Shown here piece after piece: positions 45,504 through 54,564 of a stretch of DNA of 64,000 bases (positions are counted from its first letter, which is position 1; every line of letters starts with the position of its first letter). Under the pieces are notes generated by a model, which ran no database searches, was not told the origin of the DNA, and worked only from the letters and a program-made list of their open reading frames with translations. Made by a program: the position numbers and the translations under genes. The DNA is from Akkermansia muciniphila (GTDB lineage: Bacteria; Verrucomicrobiota; Verrucomicrobiia; Verrucomicrobiales; V1-33): assembly GCA_943333275.1 (NCBI GenBank), contig CALQSQ010000012.1, forward strand, positions 1 to 64,000, in the 5' to 3' direction.

Positions 45504-46922
45504 ATGTCCGCCCTCGTTACCGCCTCGCCGCTGGCCCGTCGTTATGAGGCCATGCTCGTGGCGGCGTTCCCCACGCAGCCACGACTGCGCGAGCCAGAAT
45601 CCTGGGGGCTGACGGGCGGCCCCATGAATGAACTGGCCTGGCAGAGCCGGTGGTTTGCGGGGGATTTCGGAAGGGATTTTGTCACCACCGATGGACGCAG
45701 CGTGGAGATCATCCAGCTGGGTTGGTGGAATCATGGGGCCGGTCCGGATTTTCGCGACTGCGCAGTCAGCATCGATGGCAAGGTGTCACGCGGCAGCATT
45801 GAACTGGATTGCGAGGCGCGCGACTGGGAGCGGCACGGTCATGCTGAAAATCCGGTTTATGAGGATGTCGTGCTGCATTTGTTTATCCATGCTCCAGAGA
45901 CGGAATGGTTCACTCGCACACCGAGCCACCGGCAGGTGCCGCAGGTGAAAATCGTGCCACCGGAATCCGCTTCGCCGATGCTCCCGAATCAGCCCGCCGC
46001 AAAACCCGGACGATGCTCGGGAACCCTGGCGCATTGGTCGGACGAACGCATCACCAGCCTGCTGACGGCAGCGGCGCGATTCCGGCTGGAACTTAAATCC
46101 GCACGCTGGCAACGCATTGCCCAGGCCCACGGCTGGGAGCAGGCGATCTTTCAAGGGCTGGCGGAGGCGCTTGGCTACAGCCGCAATCGCCTGCCCATGA
46201 CGATCCTGGCGCAGCGCTTTCCCCTGCAGCAATTGCAGAAACATCCCCGCGAGCAGGAAGCGTGGCTCTTTGGCGCGGCAGGGTATCTGGATGGCTTTGC
46301 CTTTGATCAGGCGGATGCACAGACGAGATCCTACCTGCGGACATTGTGGGAGGTGTGGTGGAAATACCGCGCGGAACGCCTCCCGGACGCCAGCCGACCG
46401 CTGCCCGCCTGGCAGTCCAGCGGCACGCGACCCGTGAACCACCCCCAGCGCCGGATCGCCGCCCTGAGCGCCATCGTCAGCCAGTGGTCGCGCCTGCGCA
46501 CCTGCCTGAAACCAGCCGAAGCCTTTGTGGAAAAGGATTTTCGCGCCGTGTTGACGTCGTTGTCCCACCCTTACTGGGATCATCACTACACGCTGACCTC
46601 CCCGCCGCAGCCCCAGCGCATGGCTCTGCTGGGAGGAACGCGCATCACGGATATTCTGGCCAATGTCATTTACCCATGGCTGATTCCCGAACGCGAAATG
46701 CTCTGGAACAGCTACTGCCTGAAAACAGCCCCGCTCGACAATGAAAAGACCAGGCGGGCCGCCCTGCGGCTTTTCGGTCCCCGAACTGACCTGGCGGAGA
46801 CCCACACCCGGACCATTTTCCAACAGCAGGCGCTCCTGCAGATTTATCAGGATTTTTGTTGTTGTGATGCGACCGATTGCGCAGCTTGTCCCTTTCCGGA
46901 ACAACTGCATCAATGGGGTTAG
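45504..46922 (+). CDS. DUF2851 family protein
   Basis: A 472-residue soluble protein resembling DUF2851: MNELAWQSRWFAGDFGRDF, IIQLGWWNHGAGPDFRDCAV, GSIELDCEARDWERHGH, and a Cys cluster at the C-terminus (CCCDATDCAACPFPE). The acidic core G-P-D-F...I-E-L-D/H is reminiscent of a PD-(D/E)XK-like fold, but that is my inference. It starts 14 bases after the TIGR03790 gene and is followed after 7 bases by an AraC regulator. Confidence 0.8.
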   Translation: MSALVTASPLARRYEAMLVAAFPTQPRLREPESWGLTGGPMNELAWQSRWFAGDFGRDFVTTDGRSVEIIQLGWWNHGAGPDFRDCAVSIDGKVSRGSIELDCEARDWERHGHAENPVYEDVVLHLFIHAPETEWFTRTPSHRQVPQVKIVPPESASPMLPNQPAAKPGRCSGTLAHWSDERITSLLTAAARFRLELKSARWQRIAQAHGWEQAIFQGLAEALGYSRNRLPMTILAQRFPLQQLQKHPREQEAWLFGAAGYLDGFAFDQADAQTRSYLRTLWEVWWKYRAERLPDASRPLPAWQSSGTRPVNHPQRRIAALSAIVSQWSRLRTCLKPAEAFVEKDFRAVLTSLSHPYWDHHYTLTSPPQPQRMALLGGTRITDILANVIYPWLIPEREMLWNSYCLKTAPLDNEKTRRAALRLFGPRTDLAETHTRTIFQQQALLQIYQDFCCCDATDCAACPFPEQLHQWG

Positions 46923-46929
46923 GCTCACC

Positions 46930-47817
46930 ATGCCCCTCACCACCATGGACATCTTTGACCTTCACTCCACGCCCAACCGCGCGATCCTCGATCTGCGGTG
47001 CCTGGGCATTAAGGACATGCCGGTGATTGGCCATTACACCTACCTGCGCGCCGCTCAGGGGCTGTCGACGGAGACGCATCGTGAACATTTTGAAATCACC
47101 TACCTCACCAAGGGAGTTCAGATCTATGAAGCCAATGGCCAGCGCAGCGTGCTGCAGGGTGGCGACCTTCATCTCACCCTGCCCGGCGAGTCGCACAGCA
47201 CTGCAGGCCAGCCGGAGGAAAAGGGCGAGGCCTACTGGTTCTTCCTTCGCTCGCCCAAGCCCGCCAAAGGTGTCTTCGCTCTTACCCCTGCTGCGACCGC
47301 CGCACTTGTCAAAATCCTGCGCCAGGGCCGCCGGCAGGCCCGCGCCACCCCGGCACTCACTGCACACATCAAGGAAATTTTCCGCCTCTGGCCGACGGCT
47401 GCGGAGCATCCGCTGGACGCCGCAGCCTTGAAATCACGCGCCGAACTGCTCTGGATTGAGGTCGCGCATTCTTTCTCCACGGAGGTGGCTCAGAATATCG
47501 CAGGCCCGGTGGGGAATGCCATGGAGTTGCTCAAGCAGGACGGCAACTGGGATATTTCCATCACCGATCTCGCCAAGGCCGCCCACCTTTCCGAGGCCCG
47601 CTTCAAGGTCCGCTTCAAGGCGGAAACCGGTATTCCTCCCGGTGAGTATCTGATCCGGCGGCGATTGGAAAAGGCCAAATTCTGGCTGCGCAGGTCGCCC
47701 CACCCCATCATGCGCATCGCCGCCGAACTCCGATTCCCCACGGCGCAATATTTCGCCACCGTGTTCAAGCGCTACACGGGCATGCGTCCGCAGGACTACC
47801 GCGATGGCAAACGCTGA
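46930..47817 (+). CDS. AraC family transcriptional regulator
   Basis: A 295-residue regulator. The N-terminal cupin-type ligand domain (HREHFEITYLTKGVQIYE, LQGGDLHLTLPGESHST) is followed by a linker and the AraC/XylS double helix-turn-helix at about residues 200-295 (DISITDLAKAAHLSEARFKV, FPTAQYFATVFKRYTGMRPQ). Such proteins usually sense sugars. The start at 46930 is chosen over a longer open frame that overlaps the DUF2851 gene. Its targets are not evident; the nearest glycan genes are not adjacent. Confidence 0.9.
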   Translation: MPLTTMDIFDLHSTPNRAILDLRCLGIKDMPVIGHYTYLRAAQGLSTETHREHFEITYLTKGVQIYEANGQRSVLQGGDLHLTLPGESHSTAGQPEEKGEAYWFFLRSPKPAKGVFALTPAATAALVKILRQGRRQARATPALTAHIKEIFRLWPTAAEHPLDAAALKSRAELLWIEVAHSFSTEVAQNIAGPVGNAMELLKQDGNWDISITDLAKAAHLSEARFKVRFKAETGIPPGEYLIRRRLEKAKFWLRRSPHPIMRIAAELRFPTAQYFATVFKRYTGMRPQDYRDGKR

Positions 47818-48239
47818 TCCACGGCCAGGTTGAGCCGTTCCCGCAACTCATCGAGCACGGGCACATCCGCCGCCGCCCAATCCAACGTTTCCGCTTCGGC
47901 CATCGTGACCCAGCGCAATTCCTCATGTTCATGCGGATGGGGAATTCCCTCCACAATTTCCACCAGGAAGGGATGCAGTTCGATGGAAAATTCCTCGTAG
48001 GCATAAGAAACGACGGCAAGCGCCGGCCCGACGCTGGCAACGATGGATAACTCCTCGTGCAGTTCACGTTTCAGTGCCTCGGCAGCCGATTCACCAGCCT
48101 CCAGTTTGCCTCCGGGAAATTCCCATTTGCCGCCCAGACTCTTGCCGCGCGGCCGCAGGGCAGCCAGCACGCGCCCGGCAGCATCAACGATGACCGCGCA
48201 GGTCACGACCAAGGCGGGCCGCAATCCGGCATCAGCCAT
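47796..48239 (-). CDS. Nudix hydrolase, MutT-like
   Basis: A 147-residue protein with a complete Nudix box GGKLEAGESAAEALKRELHE followed by EL, in the 8-oxo-dGTP/(d)NTP pyrophosphatase style (KWEFPGGK upstream). It probably cleanses oxidised nucleotides. The start at 48239 overlaps the DEAD-box helicase gene by eight bases. Its 3' end overlaps the convergent AraC gene by about 20 bases. Confidence 0.9.
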   Translation of the reverse strand: MADAGLRPALVVTCAVIVDAAGRVLAALRPRGKSLGGKWEFPGGKLEAGESAAEALKRELHEELSIVASVGPALAVVSYAYEEFSIELHPFLVEIVEGIPHPHEHEELRWVTMAEAETLDWAAADVPVLDELRERLNLAVDQRLPSR

Positions 48240-50079
48240 GATCGCGCGGCGGCTTCTTGCCGTAAGGTTTTTTGCCAAAGGGTGGCCGCCCGCCTCCGCC
48301 GCCATAGCCACCGGAACGATCTCCGCCGCGGCCAAAGGGTTTGCCGCCACTGCGCGGGAAACTCGGTTTGCGAGTGCCCCCGCCTTCGCCGAAATCCTGA
48401 CGATCCGCCAGATCCATCCGCAAAGGACGCCCGCGCCATTTGGCCTGCCCCACGGTGCTCATGACCTGCTCGACGTGTTCCTCGGGGACTCCAACGTAAC
48501 TGCAGCGTTCGAAAATTTCGATCCGTCCAAGGCATCCCGATGGCAGTGCGGCCTCGCGGTAAATCGCACCGGCAATATCGCCCGGACTCACATCATCCAT
48601 GGCTCCCAGATTGAGGAAGAGACGTTTGAATCCATCCGTGGCGAATGGTTTTGTATCGCGCTTCGGACGGGGTTCCGTCTGCGCTCCATCATCGCGCCAC
48701 TCCCTTTTATCCTTGCCCTCCTTGCGGTCGGGACGAGGACCGGAGTCGCGCTTCGGACGGTCTTCCATGATTTCCTCACGCTCCTTGGCCGTTTCCGCCA
48801 TCCAAAGGTCCATCAGCCCGCTGGCCACATCCGTGAGCGAATGCCCGGCATCCAGCAGACGCTGGAGGATGGACTCATGATTGTGGAAGGATCCCTCCTC
48901 CATCTTCGCCTTGAGTTTTTCAAAAAAGGAATCGGCTCGTTTCCCGGCCAGTTCATCCTGGCTCGGAACGCTGAAGCGTTCGGCCTTCACTTTCGCGAAG
49001 CGCATGATGCGCTGGAACATGAAGATTTCGCGCCCGCTCAGGAAGCTGACGGCCTTGCCCTTGCGCCCGGCGCGGCCGGTCCGACCGATCCGGTGGATGT
49101 AATCCTCCTCGTCGTAGGGCAATTCCAGATTCACGACCAGATCGATGTTGTCCACATCCAGGCCGCGGGCCGCCACATCCGTCGCGATGAGAACTTCGAC
49201 CGCTCCGTTGCGGAAATTTTTCAGGACCCGCTCCCGCATCGTCTGATTCAGGTCCCCGTGCAACCGGTCCACCGCATATCCGCGGGCCATCAGCGAATCC
49301 GTGGTCTCGTCAACCATGCGCTTGGTATTCGCAAAGACGATGGCCAGCCGCGGTTGTTCGATGTCCAGCACGCGCGTGAGCACCTCCACCTTCGAGCGAT
49401 TCTGCACTTCATAATACCCCTGCTCGACAGTCGGCACGGTCATCGCCTTGTGCTCGATGGTGCAGACGGCGGCGTTTTTCGTGTATTTATCGATGAGATA
49501 ACGGATCGGTCCGCTCAGCGTCGCCGAGAAGAAAAGCGTCTGGCGCTCCTTGGGAACTTTCGCCAGCACTTCATCGATCTCCTCACGGAAACCCATGTCC
49601 AGCATGGCATCCGCTTCATCGAAGACGAGAATTTTCACGTTCTCCAATTTCAAAATTTTACGGTTCACCATGTCCAGCACCCGACCGGGCGTGCCCACGA
49701 TAATCTGCGCGCCGCCTTCGATGCCACGAATCTGACGGTCATAAGACGATCCTCCATAGACTGGCACCGCCTTCATACCCGGTTTGTGGGCCGCCAGTTT
49801 ATGGACTTCCTCACAGACTTGATTCGCCAATTCACGGGTCGGGCAAAGAATGAGCGCCTGCATCCCCTTGATCTTGGGGTCCAGAAGTTGGACGACCGGC
49901 ACGGCAAAGGCCATCGTCTTGCCGGAACCGGTTTGCGACTGCCCCACGACGTCCCTACCCTCCAAGGCAGGCGGAATCCCCGCCGCCTGAATCGGCGAGG
50001 GTTGTTCAAATCCCAATCCTTCAACAGCCTTGAGCAGTTCTGGGGAGAGGCCCAGTTCAGAAAATAATCCTTTGTCCAT
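48232..50079 (-). CDS. DEAD-box RNA helicase, DeaD/CsdA-like
   Basis: A 615-residue ATP-dependent RNA helicase. Motifs: Q motif FEQPSPIQAAGIP, motif I SQTGSGKT, Ia PTRELANQV, II DEAD in VFDEADAMLDMG, III SATLS, V ATDVAARGLDVDNID, VI HRIGRTGRAGRKG. A charged linker (KRDSGPRPDRKEGKDKREW) precedes a DbpA/CsdA-type RNA-binding domain (RLFLNLGAMDDVSPGDIAGA) and a Gly/Arg-rich tail. It likely acts in ribosome assembly or cold-time RNA unwinding. I start at 50079 with GGAAAG eight bases upstream; 50097 is an alternative. Confidence 0.95.
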   Translation of the reverse strand: MDKGLFSELGLSPELLKAVEGLGFEQPSPIQAAGIPPALEGRDVVGQSQTGSGKTMAFAVPVVQLLDPKIKGMQALILCPTRELANQVCEEVHKLAAHKPGMKAVPVYGGSSYDRQIRGIEGGAQIIVGTPGRVLDMVNRKILKLENVKILVFDEADAMLDMGFREEIDEVLAKVPKERQTLFFSATLSGPIRYLIDKYTKNAAVCTIEHKAMTVPTVEQGYYEVQNRSKVEVLTRVLDIEQPRLAIVFANTKRMVDETTDSLMARGYAVDRLHGDLNQTMRERVLKNFRNGAVEVLIATDVAARGLDVDNIDLVVNLELPYDEEDYIHRIGRTGRAGRKGKAVSFLSGREIFMFQRIMRFAKVKAERFSVPSQDELAGKRADSFFEKLKAKMEEGSFHNHESILQRLLDAGHSLTDVASGLMDLWMAETAKEREEIMEDRPKRDSGPRPDRKEGKDKREWRDDGAQTEPRPKRDTKPFATDGFKRLFLNLGAMDDVSPGDIAGAIYREAALPSGCLGRIEIFERCSYVGVPEEHVEQVMSTVGQAKWRGRPLRMDLADRQDFGEGGGTRKPSFPRSGGKPFGRGGDRSGGYGGGGGRPPFGKKPYGKKPPRDHG

Positions 50080-50224
50080 AATTGTATCTTTCCCCATGCC
50101 TGAAATTGGGCGGTTGGCAGCCTCGCACCAAAATCGATTCGTGGCAAACGTTGTTTTGCCGAGGGTCGGACTACCTCCCCTTCCCGCTTTGATTTGCGGG
50201 AAAGCCCGCTAGACTCGCCCCATC

Positions 50225-51178
50225 ATGAAACGTTCCCAATTTCTCCGCATCGCCGGGGTCAGCCTTTGCCAACCTGCCTTGGACGCCAGTGCCGCAGCCC
50301 CGGAACCAGGAGAAAAGCCCGAACTAAGGATCGGCATCATTGCCGATTGCCAATACGCCGACTGCGACAACTCCCCCGACGGTAAACGCCTCTATCGCAA
50401 ATCCATTCAGAAATTGGAGGCGGCGGTGGGTAAATTTAACGACATGGGCGACCTCGATTTCGTGGTGCATTTGGGGGATATGATCGATCGCGATTTTCCC
50501 AGTTACCAGGCCGTCATGCCCATCTACAACAAACTGAAGGCGACGCGTTATCAGGTGCTCGGGAATCATGATTTCAGTGTAAAGGACGAGGAGAAGGCGC
50601 GGGTGCCCGCCGCCCTCGGCATGCAGAAAACCTACTACTCGTGGACCAAGGGCAAATGGCGGTTCGCCGTGCTCGATGGCAGCGACCTGAGCACATACGG
50701 ACACGCTTCGGGATCGGAAAAGCGGCTGGCCGCCGAAGCCTTTCTCAAGGCCTCCAAAAAGCCCCTGGCCGACTACAACGGCGGCCTAGGAACCGCGCAA
50801 ATAGCGTGGCTCCGGGAACAACTCACCGCCGCCCGCGATGCCGGACAGCAGGTCATCCTTTTCTGCCACTATCCCATCCAGCCACCCAGTTCGCTCAATC
50901 TGTGGAATGCCGCGGAAGTCACCGATTTGCTGACCAGTTTCCACGACGTGGTCCGCCTCTGGGGCAATGGGCATGATCACGATGGCAACTATGCCGCGCA
51001 GGGAGGCATTCATTTCCTCAATTTCCGCGGCATGGTCGACACCGAGAACAACGCCCTAGCGGTCCTCGAAATTTACCCGGATAAAATCCGCGTCACCGGC
51101 CATGACCGTGAGCCAAATCGCACGCTCCCGTTCCCGGCACCCGATTGCCCGCCGGAGCGCACAGAGGCGAAAAAATAG
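50225..51178 (+). CDS. Metallophosphoesterase (calcineurin-like, ADP-ribose diphosphatase type)
   Basis: A 317-residue protein with a Tat/Sec-like N-terminus (MKRSQFLRIAGVSLCQPALD). The metal motifs are in order: GIIADCQYAD, HLGDMIDRD, VLGNHDFS, FCHYPIQPP and GNGHDHDGN. The opening IIADCQYAD and later LNFRG match the manganese-dependent ADP-ribose/CDP-alcohol diphosphatase group. It would hydrolyse a nucleotide diphosphate in the envelope or cytoplasm. It stands alone, with a long AT-rich intergenic region downstream. Confidence 0.88.
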   Translation: MKRSQFLRIAGVSLCQPALDASAAAPEPGEKPELRIGIIADCQYADCDNSPDGKRLYRKSIQKLEAAVGKFNDMGDLDFVVHLGDMIDRDFPSYQAVMPIYNKLKATRYQVLGNHDFSVKDEEKARVPAALGMQKTYYSWTKGKWRFAVLDGSDLSTYGHASGSEKRLAAEAFLKASKKPLADYNGGLGTAQIAWLREQLTAARDAGQQVILFCHYPIQPPSSLNLWNAAEVTDLLTSFHDVVRLWGNGHDHDGNYAAQGGIHFLNFRGMVDTENNALAVLEIYPDKIRVTGHDREPNRTLPFPAPDCPPERTEAKK

Positions 51179-51251
51179 GTTCGAACGATTTTTCATTTCC
51201 GGAGGAAATGGGTCCCGGTCTCACGATGACAACCAGGTTGTTTTGAGCTGC

Positions 51252-51284
51252 GAAGATGAGAATTTTTTCATCTTCTATTCATTT
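51252..51284 (+). terminator. Probable terminator after the metallophosphoesterase
   Basis: GAAGATGA (51252-51259) pairs perfectly with TCATCTTC (51268-51275) around an 8-base loop, followed by the T-rich TATTCATTTT. It lies about 75 bases after the stop codon. Confidence 0.4.
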
Positions 51285-51301
51285 TGATAATTTTGAGTCC
51301 C

Positions 51302-51320
51302 ATTCATGGGAATCATGAAT
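51302..51320. promoter_or_regulatory. Inverted repeat upstream of the sigma-54-type promoter
   Basis: ATTCATG-GGAAT-CATGAAT is a perfect 7-bp inverted repeat whose centre is about 35 bases upstream of the -24 element. It could bind an activator. A second inverted repeat, CATTTCC-GGA-GGAAATG, lies at 51194-51210. Confidence 0.4.
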
Positions 51321-51344
51321 CGAAATACCGCCAATTACTCTAAT

Positions 51345-51360
51345 TTGGCACACACTTTGC
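51345..51360 (+). promoter_or_regulatory. Sigma-54-type (-24/-12) promoter
   Basis: TTGGCAC-ACACT-TTGC agrees with the sigma-54 consensus (TGGCAC, five bases, TTGC), with exactly ten bases between the invariant GG and GC. A transcript would start near 51372, about 40 bases ahead of the small ORF at 51412. Confidence 0.6.
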
Positions 51361-51411
51361 GCGTTACTTTTGAACAAATTCGTCTATAGTTAAGTCGAAT
51401 GCTTCACTACC

Positions 51412-51570
51412 ATGAAAACAAACCTAAAAAAAGCGACCAACCAATCCAACCGAATTACCACCACCTCTAAGCTCAGTCGGAAACGGCGGGCTCTACTCGA
51501 GCATTATTTCACCAATGCCCTCGTCCTGGCGGCCTTGCTGGAATCCGCCCAGGCCAGCCTGAGAAGCTGA
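51412..51570 (+). CDS. Putative 52-residue small protein
   Basis: An ORF of 52 codons starting MKTNLKKATNQSNR and ending LVLAALLESAQASLRS. The first 28 residues are basic and polar (Lys/Arg/Thr/Ser/Asn), the rest forms a potential amphipathic or hydrophobic helix (LLEHYFTNALVLAALLESA). No clear Shine-Dalgarno is seen. Support comes from its position about 40 bases behind a good sigma-54-type promoter and its C-ending codons in the second half. It ends four bases before the stop of the convergent PQQ gene. The transcript could also be a non-coding RNA. I do not recognise a family. Confidence 0.45.
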   Translation: MKTNLKKATNQSNRITTTSKLSRKRRALLEHYFTNALVLAALLESAQASLRS

Positions 51571-51574
51571 TCCC

Positions 51575-52837
51575 TTATTTCTCTTCGATGCGATAGAGGT
51601 GAGTTCGCGTCCGAAGGTACAACTCATGCTCGACAGCTACCGGGCTGGCGAGCATGCCATCGTCGAGTTTTGACTGGGCGAGAATTTTGAATTCCGATTT
51701 GGGGTCCAGCCAGAGGCAGTTGCCGTTCTCGCCACAGCAGAGAATCTTTCCCTCCACCACGATAGGGCTGCCTGAAAAAAGATCCGGAAGTCTCTCACAC
51801 CAAACAGGTTCACCAGATTTTAAATCAAGCCATGAGGCATGGCCGTCATCTGACAGGGTGAACAAATGATCATTGATGAACAAGGGCGAGCAGCGCAGAG
51901 GCATGCGCTTGGTTTGCGTCCAGAGGATGGTGGAAGTGAGGTCGCCCCTGCTTTCCGCGGTGATTGGAACGGCGAGAACATTGGCCTTGCCATAACCGGT
52001 ATTGAGATAAACCACGCCATCTCCATAAACCGGGCTGCTGGCATTCGAATACCCATCGTATGCCACCCGCCAGAGTTCTTTCCCAGTGGCCGGATCGTAG
52101 GCCAGGGTGGCCTTGCTGCCGGTGCTGATGAGATGCTCGGCCCCTGAGGGAAATGTCACGAGCGTGGGCGTGGTGTAGGCCTTGCGCTCGTCGCCCTCCA
52201 TGCGCGGTTTGCCGTCCGGTTGGAGGTCATTCCAGTTGGTGGTGCGATCCGTTTTCCAGACGGTCTTACCAGTCTCCTTGTCGAGCGCCACCAAATACTG
52301 AACATCCACGCCGTCCATGGTGAGGATCAATAGGTTCTTGTAGGAAAACACAGAGGAACCCGGTCCGCGGTAATGCCGGCAGGGAAGATCCCGACGCTCC
52401 CATTCCAGCTTGAAATTTCCCGTGTTCAAACAGCACGTTCCGTAGCTACCCCAGTGCAGCACCACATGATTCTGCCCCAGAATGCCGGTCGGCGATGCAT
52501 AGCCATTCACCGGATTTCCCAGTGGTTCCGGCGCGTCGTTTTTGAAAAGCACGGCATCGAACAGGACCTTCCCGGTCGCCCGGCTCAGGCACAGGGCCGA
52601 CATCGATTTCCCGTCCTCCGAGGCCGTCGTCACCCACACCTGGGTCTCCGAAACCAGCGGCGTGGACCATCCCTTGCCGTGTATCGGCGTCTTCCATGTG
52701 ACGTTTTTCGTCTCACTCCACTCGTCCGGAATCCCGGCCGCCTTCGAAAATCCATCTGCCGTCGGTCCTCGAAAGTTCGACCAGGTCTCGGCCTGCGCGA
52801 ACGCCGGCAGCATCATCAAGAGCAAGTATTTCCACAT
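51575..52837 (-). CDS. Secreted PQQ-type beta-propeller protein
   Basis: A 420-residue exported protein (signal MWKYLLLMMLPAFAQAETW) starting at 52837, preceded by a strong GGGGGAG. WSNFRGPTADGFSKAAGIP is the usual opening of verrucomicrobial and planctomycetal outer-membrane-assembly/PQQ-like propellers, and repeats such as VALDKETGKTVWK, AYDPATGKELWRVAYDG and DLKSGEPVWCERL are PQQ-type blades. It probably binds a ligand or scaffold rather than PQQ. It follows the histidine kinase gene with a 51-base gap on the same strand. Confidence 0.85.
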   Translation of the reverse strand: MWKYLLLMMLPAFAQAETWSNFRGPTADGFSKAAGIPDEWSETKNVTWKTPIHGKGWSTPLVSETQVWVTTASEDGKSMSALCLSRATGKVLFDAVLFKNDAPEPLGNPVNGYASPTGILGQNHVVLHWGSYGTCCLNTGNFKLEWERRDLPCRHYRGPGSSVFSYKNLLILTMDGVDVQYLVALDKETGKTVWKTDRTTNWNDLQPDGKPRMEGDERKAYTTPTLVTFPSGAEHLISTGSKATLAYDPATGKELWRVAYDGYSNASSPVYGDGVVYLNTGYGKANVLAVPITAESRGDLTSTILWTQTKRMPLRCSPLFINDHLFTLSDDGHASWLDLKSGEPVWCERLPDLFSGSPIVVEGKILCCGENGNCLWLDPKSEFKILAQSKLDDGMLASPVAVEHELYLRTRTHLYRIEEK

Positions 52838-52888
52838 GGACTCCCCCTTGCCAAACTTCCCGCCCCATTTCAACCCAATTCCCTACGC

Positions 52889-54100
52889 TCATACGTCAAT
52901 CACGCCACCCTCGTCCGCTTTTACCCCTTCCCCAGGCTCGCTCGGCCCCAGGAACCGCATACTCCGCGCCGTCCGCGGCAGATGGATCGTCACGGTAGTC
53001 CCCACACCCTCCTCGCTCTCCACCGACAACTCTCCGCCGTGATCCCGCACGATCCTCCGCACGATCAGCATTCCCAATCCCGTTCCGGTCTTCTTAGTTG
53101 TGAAATAAGGCTCGAAAATCTGCCCCACCGTGTCCGCCGACATCCCTTTTCCATTATCGCTGAACTGAATCCTCACCTCGTAATCCGTCAGTTCCGAACG
53201 GATCAACAAATTCCCCCCCTGCCCCATCGCCTGGCAGGCATTCTTGATCAGGTTATAGAACGTCTGCTTGATCTGATTTCCATCCAGCCGCAGCAACGGA
53301 ATTTCCGTGCTCAACTGCAGGCGAGTCTGAATGCCCCGGTCCTTCAACTCCGGCGCCAGGAAATTCACCGCACTCTCCAGCGTCTTGTTCACATCCGTCA
53401 GCTCGAAGTTGGGCCGCGTGGGACGGATCGCACCCAGGAATTGCTCAATGATAAAATGCAGCCGCTGCACCTCCCCTCGCGCCACCTCCACCTGCTCCTT
53501 CACCTTCACATAGACATCCTTGTCGGCCTTTTTCAGCTTCCGCTCCAGCAGCTGCAGATGGATGTTCAGCGAATTCAGCGGATTGCCAATTTCGTGCGCC
53601 ACCCCCGCCGCCATCAGCGTCAGCGCATTCATCCGCTCGGACTCGATCATCTCCTCCGTCAGCTTGCGCGACTGGGTGATGTCCCGCAGCAGCAGCACAT
53701 AACCCGGCACCCCCGCCGAGGCCTCCTCATCATCCGCAATCGGCGAAAGGTAGAAATTCAAATACCGGTTCTCCGGGTAGAAAATTTCCAGATCCCGGCT
53801 CATCGCCGCCTTCCTCCCATGCGTCAGCAACCCCCAATCCAGCCCCCGCACCACCTCCCCCAGCATCTTTCCCGTCGCGCCCGCCGCCTCCACCCCAAAC
53901 AACCGGCATGCCGCCCGGTTGATGAAATTGATATGACCCTGTTCATCGCAAATGATCACCCCCTCCTCCAGCGCCTCGAACACCCGCTCAAAGAACCCCT
54001 TCTCCCGCACCAGCCGCAGCAGATACTCCTGCACGTCCCCCGGAGCCACCCGGTCCAGCCGCGCCAGCAGTTTCTCCAAAAATCCCGATGTCATGTTCAT
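52889..54100 (-). CDS. PAS sensor histidine kinase, NtrB-like
   Basis: A 403-residue cytoplasmic kinase. A PAS domain (about 38-145: [20 protein letters not shown]) is followed by the dimerisation/phosphoacceptor helix with His169 in [13 protein letters not shown], and an HATPase domain with N box [11 protein letters not shown]1 FSDNGKGM, F box [16 protein letters not shown]. No membrane helices are seen. The architecture resembles NtrB/AtoS-type kinases that work with sigma-54 activators. No response regulator is encoded beside it, so it is an orphan here. Confidence 0.92.
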   Translation of the reverse strand: MNMTSGFLEKLLARLDRVAPGDVQEYLLRLVREKGFFERVFEALEEGVIICDEQGHINFINRAACRLFGVEAAGATGKMLGEVVRGLDWGLLTHGRKAAMSRDLEIFYPENRYLNFYLSPIADDEEASAGVPGYVLLLRDITQSRKLTEEMIESERMNALTLMAAGVAHEIGNPLNSLNIHLQLLERKLKKADKDVYVKVKEQVEVARGEVQRLHFIIEQFLGAIRPTRPNFELTDVNKTLESAVNFLAPELKDRGIQTRLQLSTEIPLLRLDGNQIKQTFYNLIKNACQAMGQGGNLLIRSELTDYEVRIQFSDNGKGMSADTVGQIFEPYFTTKKTGTGLGMLIVRRIVRDHGGELSVESEEGVGTTVTIHLPRTARSMRFLGPSEPGEGVKADEGGVIDV

Positions 54101-54229
54101 CCCACACGTTCACGCAAATGCCGCCCACGCAACAGTGGAAATCACCGCCCCCACGCCGTAGATGGCCAAGCTAGGAGAACCCACCTACGACCAGCGCTTC
54201 GCAAACGAGCCAAAGCCAGCCAGCCCCAC

Positions 54230-54478
54230 CTAATAACCACATCCCGAACCATAGCCATGTCCATACCCGTGGCCATGCCCATATCCGCCGTATCCGCCAC
54301 CATGCCCATGGTAATACCCTCCACCATGCCAGCTTGGATAGCAGGGCCGCGGAGCCGGAGCCACATAACAGGCATCGGCGTAACCAATGGGATAAACTTC
54401 ACAACTGGAAAGCACCAGACTGGACAGAAGACCCAGTGCCAGCAGGAGCAATGACGGGGATGTGCGATTGATTTTCAT
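54230..54478 (-). CDS. Small Gly/His/Tyr-rich lipoprotein
   Basis: An 82-residue predicted lipoprotein: signal SLLLLALGLLSSLVLSSC with lipobox LSSC, then EVYPIGYADACYV, then a tail made almost entirely of Gly, His and Tyr (GGGYYHGHGGGYGGYGHGHG). Eight or so His residues could bind metal. The longer open frame to 54730 overlaps the channel gene and is not needed. The function is unknown. It lies between the kinase and channel genes. Confidence 0.7.
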   Translation of the reverse strand: MKINRTSPSLLLLALGLLSSLVLSSCEVYPIGYADACYVAPAPRPCYPSWHGGGYYHGHGGGYGGYGHGHGYGHGYGSGCGY

Positions 54479-54564
54479 GAGTTGAATATGGGGTTGTGCA
54501 CGTTCGACGGGGCTCCCAAAAAAATTATTCAACGCCACCTTTGGGGAATTTCCGCCCCACCCTC

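Noticed and set aside
48043-50067. 674-codon plus-strand ORF opposite the DEAD-box helicase
   Set aside because: Antisense to a helicase with all motifs; no recognisable domain of its own.
51194-51210. Hairpin CATTTCC-GGA-GGAAATG as a terminator of the metallophosphoesterase gene
   Set aside because: T-run precedes rather than follows it on the plus strand, so it is not an intrinsic terminator; kept only as a possible regulator site.
52373-54454. 693-codon plus-strand ORF opposite the kinase and PQQ genes
   Set aside because: Antisense to two well-supported genes and of biased Arg/Pro/His composition.
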